The translations under genes were made by a program, and so were the position numbers. A stretch of 64,000 bases of DNA, from assembly GCA_963853835.1 (NCBI GenBank), contig OY970829.1, forward strand, positions 29,785,764-29,849,763. Direction: 5' to 3'. The DNA is from Calendula officinalis (Eukaryota > Streptophyta > Magnoliopsida > Asterales > Asteraceae). Below, one piece after another: positions 1-10,707 of the stretch (positions are counted from its first letter, which is position 1; every line of letters starts with the position of its first letter). The notes beneath the pieces are model-generated. The model was not told the origin of the DNA, did not search any database, and was given only the letters and a program-made list of their open reading frames with translations.

Positions 1-353
1 AAATTATATAAAGTAAATTATATAATTAATTATTAAAAGTATAAAATATAAGTATGTGTTTCGTATGCATAATACCAAAATATATAAGTGCATAAATACT
101 AGATATTTAATAGTTTAAGTGACAATTATAATAACTTATAAAACGATAAGAGTAAGAAATGAAAAAGGGAAAGTTTAATTAAGTATTGAACTTAATTAAA
201 CTAAAAGGGACCTAAGTGAAAGTTCTTATATTATAAATAGAAGGCTTAAGGGTTCTTTAATTCTCTAATCACCAACTTACAACCCTAACCCCCCCTCCCC
301 CTTTTCGGCCGTCGAACCCCACAAGGCCAAGAACACCAAACTAATGTTCTTCG
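1..353 (+). mobile_element. Left part of the 5' LTR of element D, cut by element A
   Basis: These bases match the interior of the LTRs at 664-1000, 27300-27660 and 42300-42375, including the shared 'TATAAATAGAAGGCTT' block and the downstream CCCTAACCCCCC stretch. The match breaks at 353, where a new LTR start (TGTTCGAATTATG) begins. The missing right part resumes at 28116-28530 after a near-identical 5-bp duplication (CTTCG at 349-353, CTTCA at 28116-28120). The start of this LTR lies before the window. It is the oldest layer of the nest. Confidence 0.8.
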
Positions 354-1389
354 TGTTCGAATTATGTGCACAGTTAGTCAACCTATGGTGATACATCCAT
401 GTCGACGAAACACTTAAGGGTCACACCGGTGAGTGCATGTAATACGAGTAAGATATGTAATGAGACTTGGAAAAGGAATGATTCATAATAGTCATTATAA
501 ATCAGTTAAGTATTAACTTAAGTTTAAATTATTACTATATTAGTTTGACTAACTAATTAATACAAGTATTTGTACATTACTAGTCGAGTAAATATACAAT
601 GTGTTAATTATAGATTTCCATAATATGATTTAAAGCAATTAAATCATATAGTGTTTGGATAGTATTATTGTTTAGATTATTTAAAGTTTATTATATAATT
701 AATTATTAAAAGTATATATACAAGCATATATATTTCGTGTATATATTATACCAAAATATATTAGTGTATTAATACTAGACATTTAATAATTAAGTGTAAC
801 AATAATAACTAGTAAAACTATAAGGGTTGAAAATGACAAAGGAGAAAGTTTAATTAAGTATTAAACTTAATTAAACTAGAATGGCCCTAAGTTAAAGTCC
901 TTCTATTATAAATAGAAGGCTTGATCCAAAAACCCAAAACCCTACCCCCCTTGCTTCCTCCCATTCGGCCGAACATAGTCCCAGGATCAACTAGAAGGTC
1001 GTTCGTTGTGTTCATCATCAGTGGACTTACTTAAGCAACATTAAGGTAAGATTTGGAAAATGGTTTTTCCTTCTTTCTCTATGTATGACCGAAACCAAGA
1101 ACCCTAGGGTTCTCGGTGGACGTCGAATACACACCAGTGTGTGTGTGTGTGTGTGTGTGTGTGTTCGAGTTTTTCGTACGAGGTTTCTTTCTTGTTAATC
1201 TAGTCTAGATTTCCAACATCCCCAATCCTTTAGGGTTTAAGGATTAAGGTTTCAGTTCCGGTTTAGGGATTAAACTAGCTAGTTGGTTTAACCGGCAAGA
1301 ACAAGTTCATGTTCTTGTCAGTAATGGTTCGAACCAAGTGACTAGGAGGTTGAGCCATGTAGTTGATCAGAGTTATGTAAAACCCTCCA
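354..1389 (+). repeat. Element A 5' LTR
   Basis: Starts TGTTCGAATTATGTGC (other copies have TGTTGG) and ends CCCTCCA just before the primer-binding site. It carries a TATAAATAG TATA-like box at about 909-917 and a (GT)n run at about 1138-1163. The partner is 8139-8182 plus 27017-28115. The two differ by small indels and substitutions, so A is not a very recent insertion. Confidence 0.8.
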
Positions 1390-1390
1390 G

Positions 1391-1407
1391 TGGTATCCGA
1401 GAGTTGG
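1391..1407 (+). other. Primer-binding site of element A
   Basis: TGGTATCCGAGAGTTGG follows the LTR end by one base. It is a mutated form of TGGTATCAGAGCGTTGG, which is intact in element D at 28532. This is the usual initiator tRNA-Met complement of plant LTR elements. Confidence 0.75.
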
Positions 1408-1518
1408 TTTAGAAATTTAAACAAGATTAACATAGTTTTTTTTTGGTTTGCTTAATTTCAAAAGTATTTATATGTGTTCCAATCTCTTTTTCTTCCTCAT
1501 GTTTTTCGAAAAAGATAA

Positions 1519-1745
1519 AGAACCCTAGGACCAAGAATATTAAACTAGTTTAGTTTAATTGGTCAAAATGATTCTTTCCCTCCCCATGATTTTTAAAATA
1601 TGTAGAAAGAACCCTTGGACCAAGTATGTTAAACTAGTTTAGTTTAATTGGTCAAAAGGATTCTTAGCCTTAAGAAATTCGACACCCTAAAGAACCCTAG
1701 TACCAAGAACATTAAACTAGTTTAGTTTAATTGGTTAAGGTGATT
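1519..1745 (+). repeat. Threefold leader repeat with a palindromic core (element A)
   Basis: A unit of about 55-60 bases, made of 'AGAACCCTAGGACCAAG' followed by 'TTAAACTAGTTTAGTTTAA' and TTGGTCAAAA, occurs at about 1519-1568, 1608-1660 and 1689-1740. Element D has only one copy, at about 28648-28705. The region lies between the primer site and gag, where packaging or dimerisation signals are expected, but no function is shown. Confidence 0.6.
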
Positions 1746-2118
1746 AATTAAAATCATAATCTAGAACCTAAAAAATTAAAACAAGTTGATGTTTAAAAGG
1801 TTTAATTATTTTTTTAATAGGTTTATTAAAACTAGTTCTTTACAACCTAGAAATCTAGACAAAGTTTTTGTCTATAAGGTTTAAATTAAAAAGTTTAAAT
1901 AAATTTCTCAAAATTATAATCTATCCTAGAATTTAAACAAAGACAATTGTTTAGATAGGATTGGTTATAATTGATCTTTTAATAAATAATTTTTTTTTTA
2001 TCAAAAAAATCAAAACCCTAGTTTTGATTGATCAAGAACAAGATTAGGGTTTAATTAATAAAAATGGAATTAATAAGGATTAAAACAGGTGTTAATTTTA
2101 AAAGTCTTAAAATTAACA

Positions 2119-2120
<2 letters not shown>

Positions 2121-2195
<75 letters not shown>
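2121..2195. repeat. (AT)n microsatellite
   Basis: About 37 uninterrupted AT dinucleotides. It is the first of several AT tracts between 2121 and 3300 that separate inserted MITE-like sequences. The reading frames over them (runs of Ile-Tyr) are not genes. Confidence 0.95.
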
Positions 2196-2199
<4 letters not shown>

Positions 2200-2860
2200 C
2201 CGGATCCGGTGAGGACTAAAAAACCGGTGAGGACTGTGATGACACCAAAAAAAACCCTAAATATTATCCAAAACAAACGTTTTTCAAAAAAATTCTTTTT
2301 TAAACTTAAAAATCGCAGCTTATAAGATCAAAAAAAAATATAATTTCAAAAATGATCCAAAAAAAAAAATTAGATCATAATAATGATCCACAAAAAAATA
2401 TGGATCATTACTATGATCCACAAAAAAAAGTGGAACATAATTTTTTTTTCAATTTTTTTTTTGTCAAATGTAGTAACAATCATGAGGAGTTATATATAAT
2501 TTATTCGGAATTTTTTAAAAATTTTTTGAGGTGTCCTCGCGAGTCCTCACCATTTTTGAAATGAAATGATCATGGAAGACACATTAATGTATTTGATGAG
2601 GGACCCCTAAATATTGGTTTGCATGGATGTCATTCAAGCATGTATACATATATGTATAGATAACACTTGTGTATATATACATGAAAATATATACATATAT
2701 GTATACATGCATGAATGACATCAATGCAAACCAATATTTGGGGGTCCCTCATCAAATATATTAATGTGTCTTTCATTATCATTTCATTTCAAAAACCAAC
2801 GGTTTAGATTGAGTTCTGCCGGTTCTGTAGCCTTAATTGGTTCTGAAACTAATTCAACCC
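2196..2860. mobile_element. MITE-like insertion in an AT tract
   Basis: The segment starts GGGTCCGGATCCGGTGAGGA, ends AATTCAACCC, and has AT repeats on both sides. GTGAGGACT near the left end recurs inverted as AGTCCTCAC at about 2542, giving an inner inverted repeat. A smaller foldback (2558-2791) splits it. The terminal repeats agree only over the first few bases, so this may be two unrelated small elements. Confidence 0.45.
2558..2791. mobile_element. Foldback MITE of about 230 bp
   Basis: The left arm (about 2558-2635, starting GAAATGAAATGATCATGG) is repeated inverted at about 2710-2791, ending CATTTCATTTC. The arms cover some 75-80 bases with few mismatches, including the GATGAGGGACCCC block and its complement GGGGTCCCTCATC. 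The loop is TATACATATATG-type sequence. No coding capacity. Confidence 0.75.
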
Positions 2861-2886
2861 TATATATATATATATATATGTATATG

Positions 2887-3300
<414 letters not shown>

Positions 3301-4735
3301 TAAGATTAAATGGAACATTAAATATAAGATGTTATTTTGATCATGAAGTTTTAATATTAATGTAACTAGAATTTGTATTAAGTTATAATTAAAGTAGTTA
3401 GAATGTATAAAGTTGTAAACAACTAGAAATTGTACAAACAAAGTTTGATTAGATAATACAAAAGTTATAAGTATTGTAATTAGATTGTATAAAGTTATAA
3501 GTTATTATAACTAGTTAATTATACAAGTATAATATAAGTATTTTACAAGTCATGTAAAATACTAGATTAGAGATCAAAGGTTAAATAACACGAGAACTTT
3601 ATAACCTATATTTAACTAGTTCAAGTTAAATGTAAGAAAGGTTTAAACAAACTAGAATTATTATATATCGTCTTTATATAATAAGTTTATTAGTTTCACC
3701 AAGTATAAACCGGTGATTGTGTTTCCGTAAGTTCCATCATGGTTGTTGGAGCTAGTGGGAGCTACACAAGAAAATCGCAAAGTTTATAAAGATGTCCTTA
3801 GGACATAGTTTTGGCGAATCTAATAAATTAAAATAAGTGTTTAATTTTATTATTAAGCAAGTGAAAGACAAGGTGTGTTAAACTAGGATTATGATTCAAG
3901 TTCATGGATCATAAAAGAATGAAAATTCACAATTTAAAGTTTAACATAAGGTTCAAGTTTTTCAAGAAAATTAAACGAGCAAGTTTTATTAAAGAAAAAA
4001 GGTTTTTCATAAAACCTAGTAAAACGTTTTGTACACATCGCTTTAGGCGTACATATAAATCGCACAACTTTTTGAAACTATAAGTTTTAAAAGAAGTTCT
4101 TAAGATTTAAAAGTATGTCTTCTAGAATTCTTGAGTATACAGGTCACACATTTTAAATAAAGGATTAAAATTGGAATAAGGTTTAAGTTTAGTTTAAAGA
4201 CTTATACAAACCCAAGAAAATCTTAGATCTAAGTACTACCCATCTAATGGAACACCTCACTTGTTCAACGATATTCAAATTGTAAGGAGAAAGAACCTTA
4301 TATATGGATTCAAATCATTTCGAGTGTCAGGGTGCGTAAGGTTCTGTGATAACGGGAGTCCCGGCGCAGAGCATCACACTATCTTAGATGGTATGATCTA
4401 CTTTGGTGATAATCGGGAGTTCCGGCCCAAAAAGTAATTGAGTAGAATAAACATACTAGACTTTATTGCAATTAGAAATGTGCAATTGGATTGTACAAAG
4501 TTGTAATAAATTTAAAGGTCTATAGATTCTACGACCCCTAGTAATCGTATCAAGTCTTGGTGCGATTGGTAAGGAAGTTACCTACCAGAAATAGCATGTC
4601 TCATCGGGAAATGCCCAAACCTTGCGGCGAGAATTTGATATATGGATCCTAGGCCTAAAATATTAATTATGGGTTTATAATATATTTTAGAGATGTTTAT
4701 TGATGATTACTAATTAAAGTGGGTTTGATTTGTAA
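3301..4735 (+). other. Element A leader before gag, non-coding
   Basis: No gene. The sequence aligns by eye with element D leader pieces at 29100-29836 and 38334-38704, including 'GGAGCTAGTGGGAGC', the CACTTGTTCAACGATATTCA block and GATAATCGGGAGT. It is the ancestral 5' untranslated leader of this family. Confidence 0.65.
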
Positions 4736-5653
4736 ATGGCAGCAACAACCACAACGACAAGTACCAACAATCTGTCGCTTCGCTCAATCCTAGAAAAGGA
4801 CAAGTTGACTGGGTCAAACTTTCTCAATTGGGAGCGCAATCTTCTCATTGTGCTCAGGCATGAGAGAAAGTTGTATATCTTGGAGAGAGCTGTTTCGAAT
4901 GTCCCTTCCGCGAATGCTAGAGCTGAAGCAAGGAAAGCTTATGATAAGCATGTCAGTGATGCGCTCGATGTGAGCTGTCTAATGCTCGCAACCATGAGTC
5001 CAGATTTACAAGCGGGACTTATGGATGTGCCAATATTTGAGATGATCCAGCAGTTAAGAGATTTATTTCAAGAGCAAGCTCGCACTGAGAGGTTTGACAT
5101 CAATCGAGCTTTCAACTCGTGCAAGATGGTTAAAGGAACACCGGTGAATTCCCATGTCATGAAAATGAAAGGGCACATGGATCACCTTGCTAGACTCGGT
5201 CACCCCATACCATTGCAGATGGCAACGGACAGTATACTCAATTCATTGTCTGATGACTACAAGCCTTTTGTAGTCAACTACAATATGCATAATATGGAGA
5301 AATTCATTGCTGAGCTACATTCAATGCGCAAGGCAACTGAGTTGAGTTTGGGGACCAAATCTAAGGATGTTCTGATGATCGGTAATGGCAGTGGTTGTGG
5401 CAAGAAGAGAAAAGGGCATGGTGGTAAAGGAAAGGGTAAAACCATTCCTAACCAAGGAGTGCCAAATGGTAAAAGTGTCAAACAAAAGGTTAAAAAGGTG
5501 AAGCCTAACACAACGAGGACCGAGAATCGGTGCTTCAAGTGTGGCGAGTTCGGGCATTTGAAAAGAAATTGTCCAAATGTGCCAGTGGTGGAGGAATTGC
5601 AAGTTCCTCGGGTAACACGACCAAACTCCTTAATCACTTTAAGGTACTTGTAA
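4736..5653 (+). CDS. gag: Copia-type Gag (capsid and nucleocapsid) of element A
   Basis: A 305-residue open frame starting ATGGCAGCAACA. Residues about 10-200 look like a plant Copia gag (UBN2-type) capsid domain: 'LTGSNFLNWERNL' near the start, then 'FDINRAFNSCKMVKGTPV'. A lysine/glycine-rich linker precedes one CCHC zinc knuckle, CFKCGEFGHLKRNC, at about residues 266-279, expected to bind RNA. Gag would build the cytoplasmic virus-like particle. Compared with the element D copy, the reading frame shifts just after the knuckle, so the last 20 or so residues differ (D ends SSSSGNMTNF). In complete Copia elements a protease follows in the same frame, and none is present here. The frame is intact; whether it is expressed is unknown. 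Confidence 0.85.
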   Translation: MAATTTTTSTNNLSLRSILEKDKLTGSNFLNWERNLLIVLRHERKLYILERAVSNVPSANARAEARKAYDKHVSDALDVSCLMLATMSPDLQAGLMDVPIFEMIQQLRDLFQEQARTERFDINRAFNSCKMVKGTPVNSHVMKMKGHMDHLARLGHPIPLQMATDSILNSLSDDYKPFVVNYNMHNMEKFIAELHSMRKATELSLGTKSKDVLMIGNGSGCGKKRKGHGGKGKGKTIPNQGVPNGKSVKQKVKKVKPNTTRTENRCFKCGEFGHLKRNCPNVPVVEELQVPRVTRPNSLITLRYL

Positions 5654-8138
5654 AATATATTACGAATAATCTAACTTTTGCAATCATTTATTGCAGGAGG
5701 AGATGGAAAGTGATGGTGACCAGCATGAGATGGAGATGATCCCACGAGCACCACATTTTTTATAATTCAGTATTTTTGTTTGGATTCATGAAAACAATTT
5801 TATTTTATAGTTGGATATTTTTTATTTTTATGTTAAATCAAGATTTTTAGTTTTATCAAAATTGAATCCATGGTTGAATTATATTGTGTGTGATTGTAAG
5901 TCAAGTTTTATATTTACTTAATATCTCATGATTTATATTTGTTTGATTGTTGTATAAATGATGATATCTTAGAAGCTCAATTACTTAGATACTGGATATT
6001 AGAAAGTTTTTCTGTTACAAGTATTTAAGAATTTTATGGAAAGATTAAGTTCAAAGCTTATTGAACTTAGTTAAAACATCTTAAGTAATAGTCATTACTT
6101 ATGATGGTACGTTTTAAAGTATTAGTTTTAATATAGTATGATTATATTGGATATAATCAAGATATACTTTAAGAGTATTATTGCAAGTGTCTCATACTTG
6201 TAATAAAGGATTTAATAAAGTCATAATTCCCTAACAAGGAATGTTGTATATTCGTAAAAATCAAAAGAATGACTTAGATATTAAATAAACTCTTAAAAGG
6301 CTCAAACTATATTAAAGTATTTAAGAACTAAATGTATTAAATGCAAGTGTTTCATACTTGTAATAAATACATTATTTAATCAAGTCGTAATTCCCTAATA
6401 GGAGTACTGGATATTTAAGAAATCCAAAAAATGACTTTGGCATTAAATAAAGTTCTTAAAAGGATACTAAAGTAATTAAGAATTCGAAGTATCGTCTCAA
6501 GTGTTTTATACTTGTTAGATACAGTAGTCAATGAGAGTCATAATTCCCTAAAAAGGAATATTGGATATACGCAAATCCAAAGGATGACTTTAATGATTGA
6601 TTAATTCTTAAAAGATTAAACTACAAGTTCTTGACAAAAAGAGTCAAAGTCTTGACTTAGTCAAAGTGATAGTTTAAGTGACGCTTAAATTCCATAAAAG
6701 TTAGTGGGAGCTATGACTAACATAATTCATTGAAGGCATTAATGAACTTAGTAACTTAGTAAGATATTAACAAACAAGATATTACCATATCGTTAGCCAA
6801 AGAGTTAAGGGAAATAATAAATGATCATTGATTAGACTATTGCAAGCCTAATAGCGTGGTCACAAGTCTTGTGATTAATTGTTGCAAATCTAATAGGATA
6901 TTCACAGCCTAAGTGAATACATTTATCATTTAAGATATTTCTTTAACTAGTAAAAGTATCTACAAATCAAGTAGGTAAAAGAGATTTAGCTACAAGGCAA
7001 ATTTTATAGATTCAAGAAACTAAGGAGTTAAATTCCAATCCTCCTACGTTTACCGAATCATATAAAAGGGCAAGACTAGAATATGTTCTAATGTTCCATG
7101 AACAAAATCTAGCAAAGACAAAAGTTCTAGTATTTTTCAAAAATGCTCGTCTTATATCTTTAGTTTAATAGAAATGACCAAATTGTAATTAGTAATAAAA
7201 GTTACAATTAGGAGTCATTAAGTAATCAAACACGAACGCACAAAATAAGCAATGATCCAGTAATAATTCGGTATCTATGTCCAGGTAGGAATAATACATA
7301 AATTAGTGACATTATTATTCAGACTTTGTATGTTTTATAGTATCCATGAATAAAAGTCTCTTTATTCAAAAGATATAAATCTGTGACTACTCGTCTTGGT
7401 GGGAACCTTGATGGGACGTTAACGTCATCGCAGTATTTGGTGGTAGATTCGAAGTTTTTCGAAGATAGCTACACAAGTTTTGTTGTAAACCAAGTATCGG
7501 TGATATTCTGTCGTACCGACGAATATTGGATTGACCACCGTGATAATACTTTGTGGTTGAAAAGTTCAAAAGTATTATTCACTAGGATTGTCCTTAAGCT
7601 GAGGTATTTGGTTTGGGATACAATTACTAATGTACTTTAGTTCGTCTTAGACAAGCCTGAAATATGGTTGTCATACGAGGCCTTACTAGGTACAGAGGAA
7701 GTTGTATTTTGAATTGAAATACAACAAGATGGTAATTGCGCCTCCTTTTTAGGAGAGATATTTTTGGGTCCCTTGACATGATGAAAAACTGATGGAGTGC
7801 ATGGCCATTCCCAAACGATCTGATTTGTTCTTTGTCATTTATCATTACAGGTTTAATCAAGAAGTCAAGAAATGATTTCGAATAAAGGAGTTAATAATTT
7901 CTACCATGCTCGTATTCGTTATCACAAATATCGTGCTGCAAGGGATGAACCTAATACGTTACCCAAGAAGTAAAGACGGAGTGTTCTTTATTAGGCAACG
8001 CTGATAAAAGAGTTTCTAAAAAACTATACCTGGGTTACAAAGTTGTTTCTATGGGGTTGGTTACCTACATGCTTATCTAGAGGGCCGCTGTAGCTCGTGT
8101 CATCAAGCTAAGGTTACGAATTTGCACAAGTAGGAGTC
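5654..8138 (+). other. Element A 3' internal region, no recognisable coding
   Basis: About 2.5 kb with only short chance reading frames. It is nevertheless similar along its length to element D 39586-41985, for example 'CTCGTCTTGGTGGGAACC' near 7388 and 41335. A stretch near 7905-7975 reads as FYHARIRYHKYRAARDEP in one frame and is partly kept in D, perhaps a relic of a pol end. It ends just before the 3' LTR with GTAGGAGTC, a weak polypurine-like tract. Confidence 0.6.
6180..6600 (+). repeat. Three tandem units of about 160 bp with a small hairpin
   Basis: Each unit has a short hairpin, CAAGTGTNTCATACTTG or a variant (about 6184, 6344, 6498), then AAGTCATAATTCCCTAA and AGGAAT, then GGATAT and a TGACTTT block. 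Element D keeps three corresponding units at about 40184-40600. Conservation of number and order in two independently decayed copies suggests the array belongs to the family. Confidence 0.65.
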
Positions 8139-8182
8139 TGTTGGAATTATGTGCACAGTTAGTCAACCTATGGTGATACATC
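8139..8182 (+). repeat. Element A 3' LTR, left fragment
   Basis: Starts TGTTGGAATTATGTGCAC and stops at ACATC (8178-8182), the TSD of element B. The LTR continues at 27017 with ACATCCATGTC. In the 5' LTR the same sequence is continuous at about 390-400. Confidence 0.9.
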
Positions 8183-8256
8183 TGTAACGCCTTGAAGTTT
8201 TAATAATTAAATAATATTAATTTAATCATCATATTTAAATTTAAAAAGAATAATTA
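8183..8256 (+). repeat. Element B 5' LTR, left fragment
   Basis: Begins TGTAACGCCTTGAAGTTTTA, matching the 3' LTR start at 24165 base for base over most of the fragment. It stops at AATTA (8252-8256), the TSD of element C, and resumes at 17109. Confidence 0.9.
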
Positions 8257-10707
8257 TGTAACATCCCAAAAATTAGGGGAAATTTAAAATTTTTTAATAA
8301 AATAAAAAGTAACATTTTCCCCAAAGTACAAGTACACTAAAGGTCCCACTCTTTTATAGTTTAAAAAAACTGAACCGTCTCATGGTTAAATGCGGAAAAT
8401 AAAATAATTGTTTTAAAAACATTTGACTCAAAATAAACGTTTGGAATCCAAATCCATAAAAGCTCATCGAGTAACAGCTCATCCAATGCATTTGCTCTAG
8501 TACCTGCAAAATGGGAGGGAGTGTTTGGGGTCAGCCCCTAAGTGAATAATTAACACAATAAACATACACTTACAAACAATCCACACTACATAAGTGATAC
8601 CTAAAGACTCTACTCAATTCTCAATTACTCAAATTTATTTCTCAGATTATAATACTCGGATTTTAATTTATATAGCGCGCTAGTGTGACTTGGGCCGAGA
8701 GATCAACCTCGACCCGCCTCACACCACCTCAAGGCTCAACACTTGTACTCTTCGGTGTTGAGTCAAAACGTCTGGCAACAGTACTCTTCGGTGCCAAGAC
8801 AAACATCTGACACCAGTGCTCTTCGGTGTCAAGTCAAGTATATTATGTTTAATGTTTTAACTCAAGAACTCAGAACTCATACAACTCAATAACCAGATAA
8901 CTCAGATCACTGATAACTCAGATAAATCGCACAATCAATACCCAAGCTCAATCAACAAGACAATTCATAACATATAGCACATAATCATGAATCGAAAGTA
9001 AGTACAAGTTTATAGTGAGATTACCCACCTCGAATAAACGTAAGCTCCTAAAAGTATCCTCTGCACGTACAAGTCGCAACTCAGTTCCTAGAAGGTCCTA
9101 CGTCACATAATAAGGCCATGATTAAAGCTCGGCTCAAAACTCAACTCATAGCAAACTGCCATAACCCGACACCCCCGCGGAAACTTTTATAACTCCCAAA
9201 CCATGTGTTAGATTATTACCAAATTTTAACCACCGATAGAAAACTCAGAATACTACAATTTACTGTCTCACGACCCCTGTCCAAAACAGATTCTAAGTAT
9301 CTCAAAAATGGGTTACAAAACAAAATAGCTGAACCGAAAAAGCTTTTGCGACATTTTACTAAAACAATGATATCTTTTAAACGACAAATCGGATTGACGA
9401 GCCGTCAGTGGCAACGGAAAGGGGACTCAGGAAACTAGAGAGCTAAGTGGTCCAAAAAATCTCAAAAGGTATTTTAAGTGTGACAAAAGCAGACCTATAG
9501 ATTCTGTCAAACATTCAGCATGATGTTTAAAACCCGTTTTAGTTCCCGACATCAACCCTATTACTCCCGAGACACCCGACAGCCCCAAAAACTATTTTAT
9601 CACAGAAACTAAAATTTACAAACAATCTACTCATTTATTTGAAAACTTTTCCAATTTAGAAACCAAGACAACAATCAATAACAAAGGCAAACGAACAATT
9701 CAATAGACGATTTTAAAATCGTTACTCTAGTAGTTGAACTAACGCAAAATACACACAACATAAACTTGGTCACGGCTCGGGTCAAACATAAGAATACTAA
9801 TTTAGTCATAAATAAAAGAGTACGAGAATTATACCCTATGGTCAATGCACAAGAATACCGAGATTCACACGCAACCGTTAAACGTGCGGCTGGAATCTTT
9901 CTTAAACTCTGTCCGTGGCTTCAATATGTATCGCCTAGAGATCTTGTGCATATGATCTCGTTATTTATCCAGCACCTACTCTCAATTTGTGGCACAAATT
10001 ATAATTATATGATGCCTCCCTTTCTTTCTTTCACTTTTTTTTTTCGGTGGAACAAACCCAAAACTTAAGCCATATCCTTTCCACCGTCATCACCAATTGT
10101 CCTTGTAATCTGTGAGTTATCACTAGAATATTTCTTCAATCATAATGTGTGTACGCGAAGCAACGCAAAACAATTGCTTTGAGTTTTCTTGTCAGTCCAC
10201 AACTTGCGTATCAGAGGTGTACGCCGTCTAAACTCATACGGCCAAAGCTAGGTTTAGTGTATTACTTAATAATCTCCTAATAAAGTATTTAAGTTTTTAG
10301 TGAGACTCAAGCCCGAACCAAATTAGCACACTCGATGCTAAGCCTTGGCCGATGGCCGGCCCGACTTACTCAACTAAATTAAAACTCAAAACATCTACTT
10401 ACAAGTTTATTACATAATACAAACCGTCTAATAAATTACGAGACGACCAACTATTTATATACTCACTTAAATAAAAGAAATAATAATTAATACAGGTAAA
10501 TAATAATTACTTAATTAATTAACCCGACATTTCAAATTTAATTATCGTCTAATAATAAGGAACCGTCTAACTACATGTCGTCTAAATAATATTAACCGTC
10601 TTAACCTATTAATTAAAATCGTCCAATTGATAAAAAATCAATTAAAAATAAGATAAAACGTGATTAAAATAGTATTATTTAATCGATACAAATTTCAGGG
10701 CGTTACA
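8257..10707 (-). repeat. Element C 3' LTR (left copy)
   Basis: 2451 bp, closely matching 14708-17108. It has about 60 extra bases near 9075-9135 that the right copy lacks. Reading frames such as 9766-10068 recur in the other LTR only because LTRs are duplicates. They lie antisense to the element and show no known domain. Confidence 0.85.

Noticed and set aside
5530..5739. Intron in gag of element A with donor near 5643 and acceptor TTGCAG at 5698
   Set aside because: GGTACTTG and TTTATTGCAG look splice-like and recur in D. However, the spliced frame ends soon in both and gives no recognisable domain, so it was not annotated.
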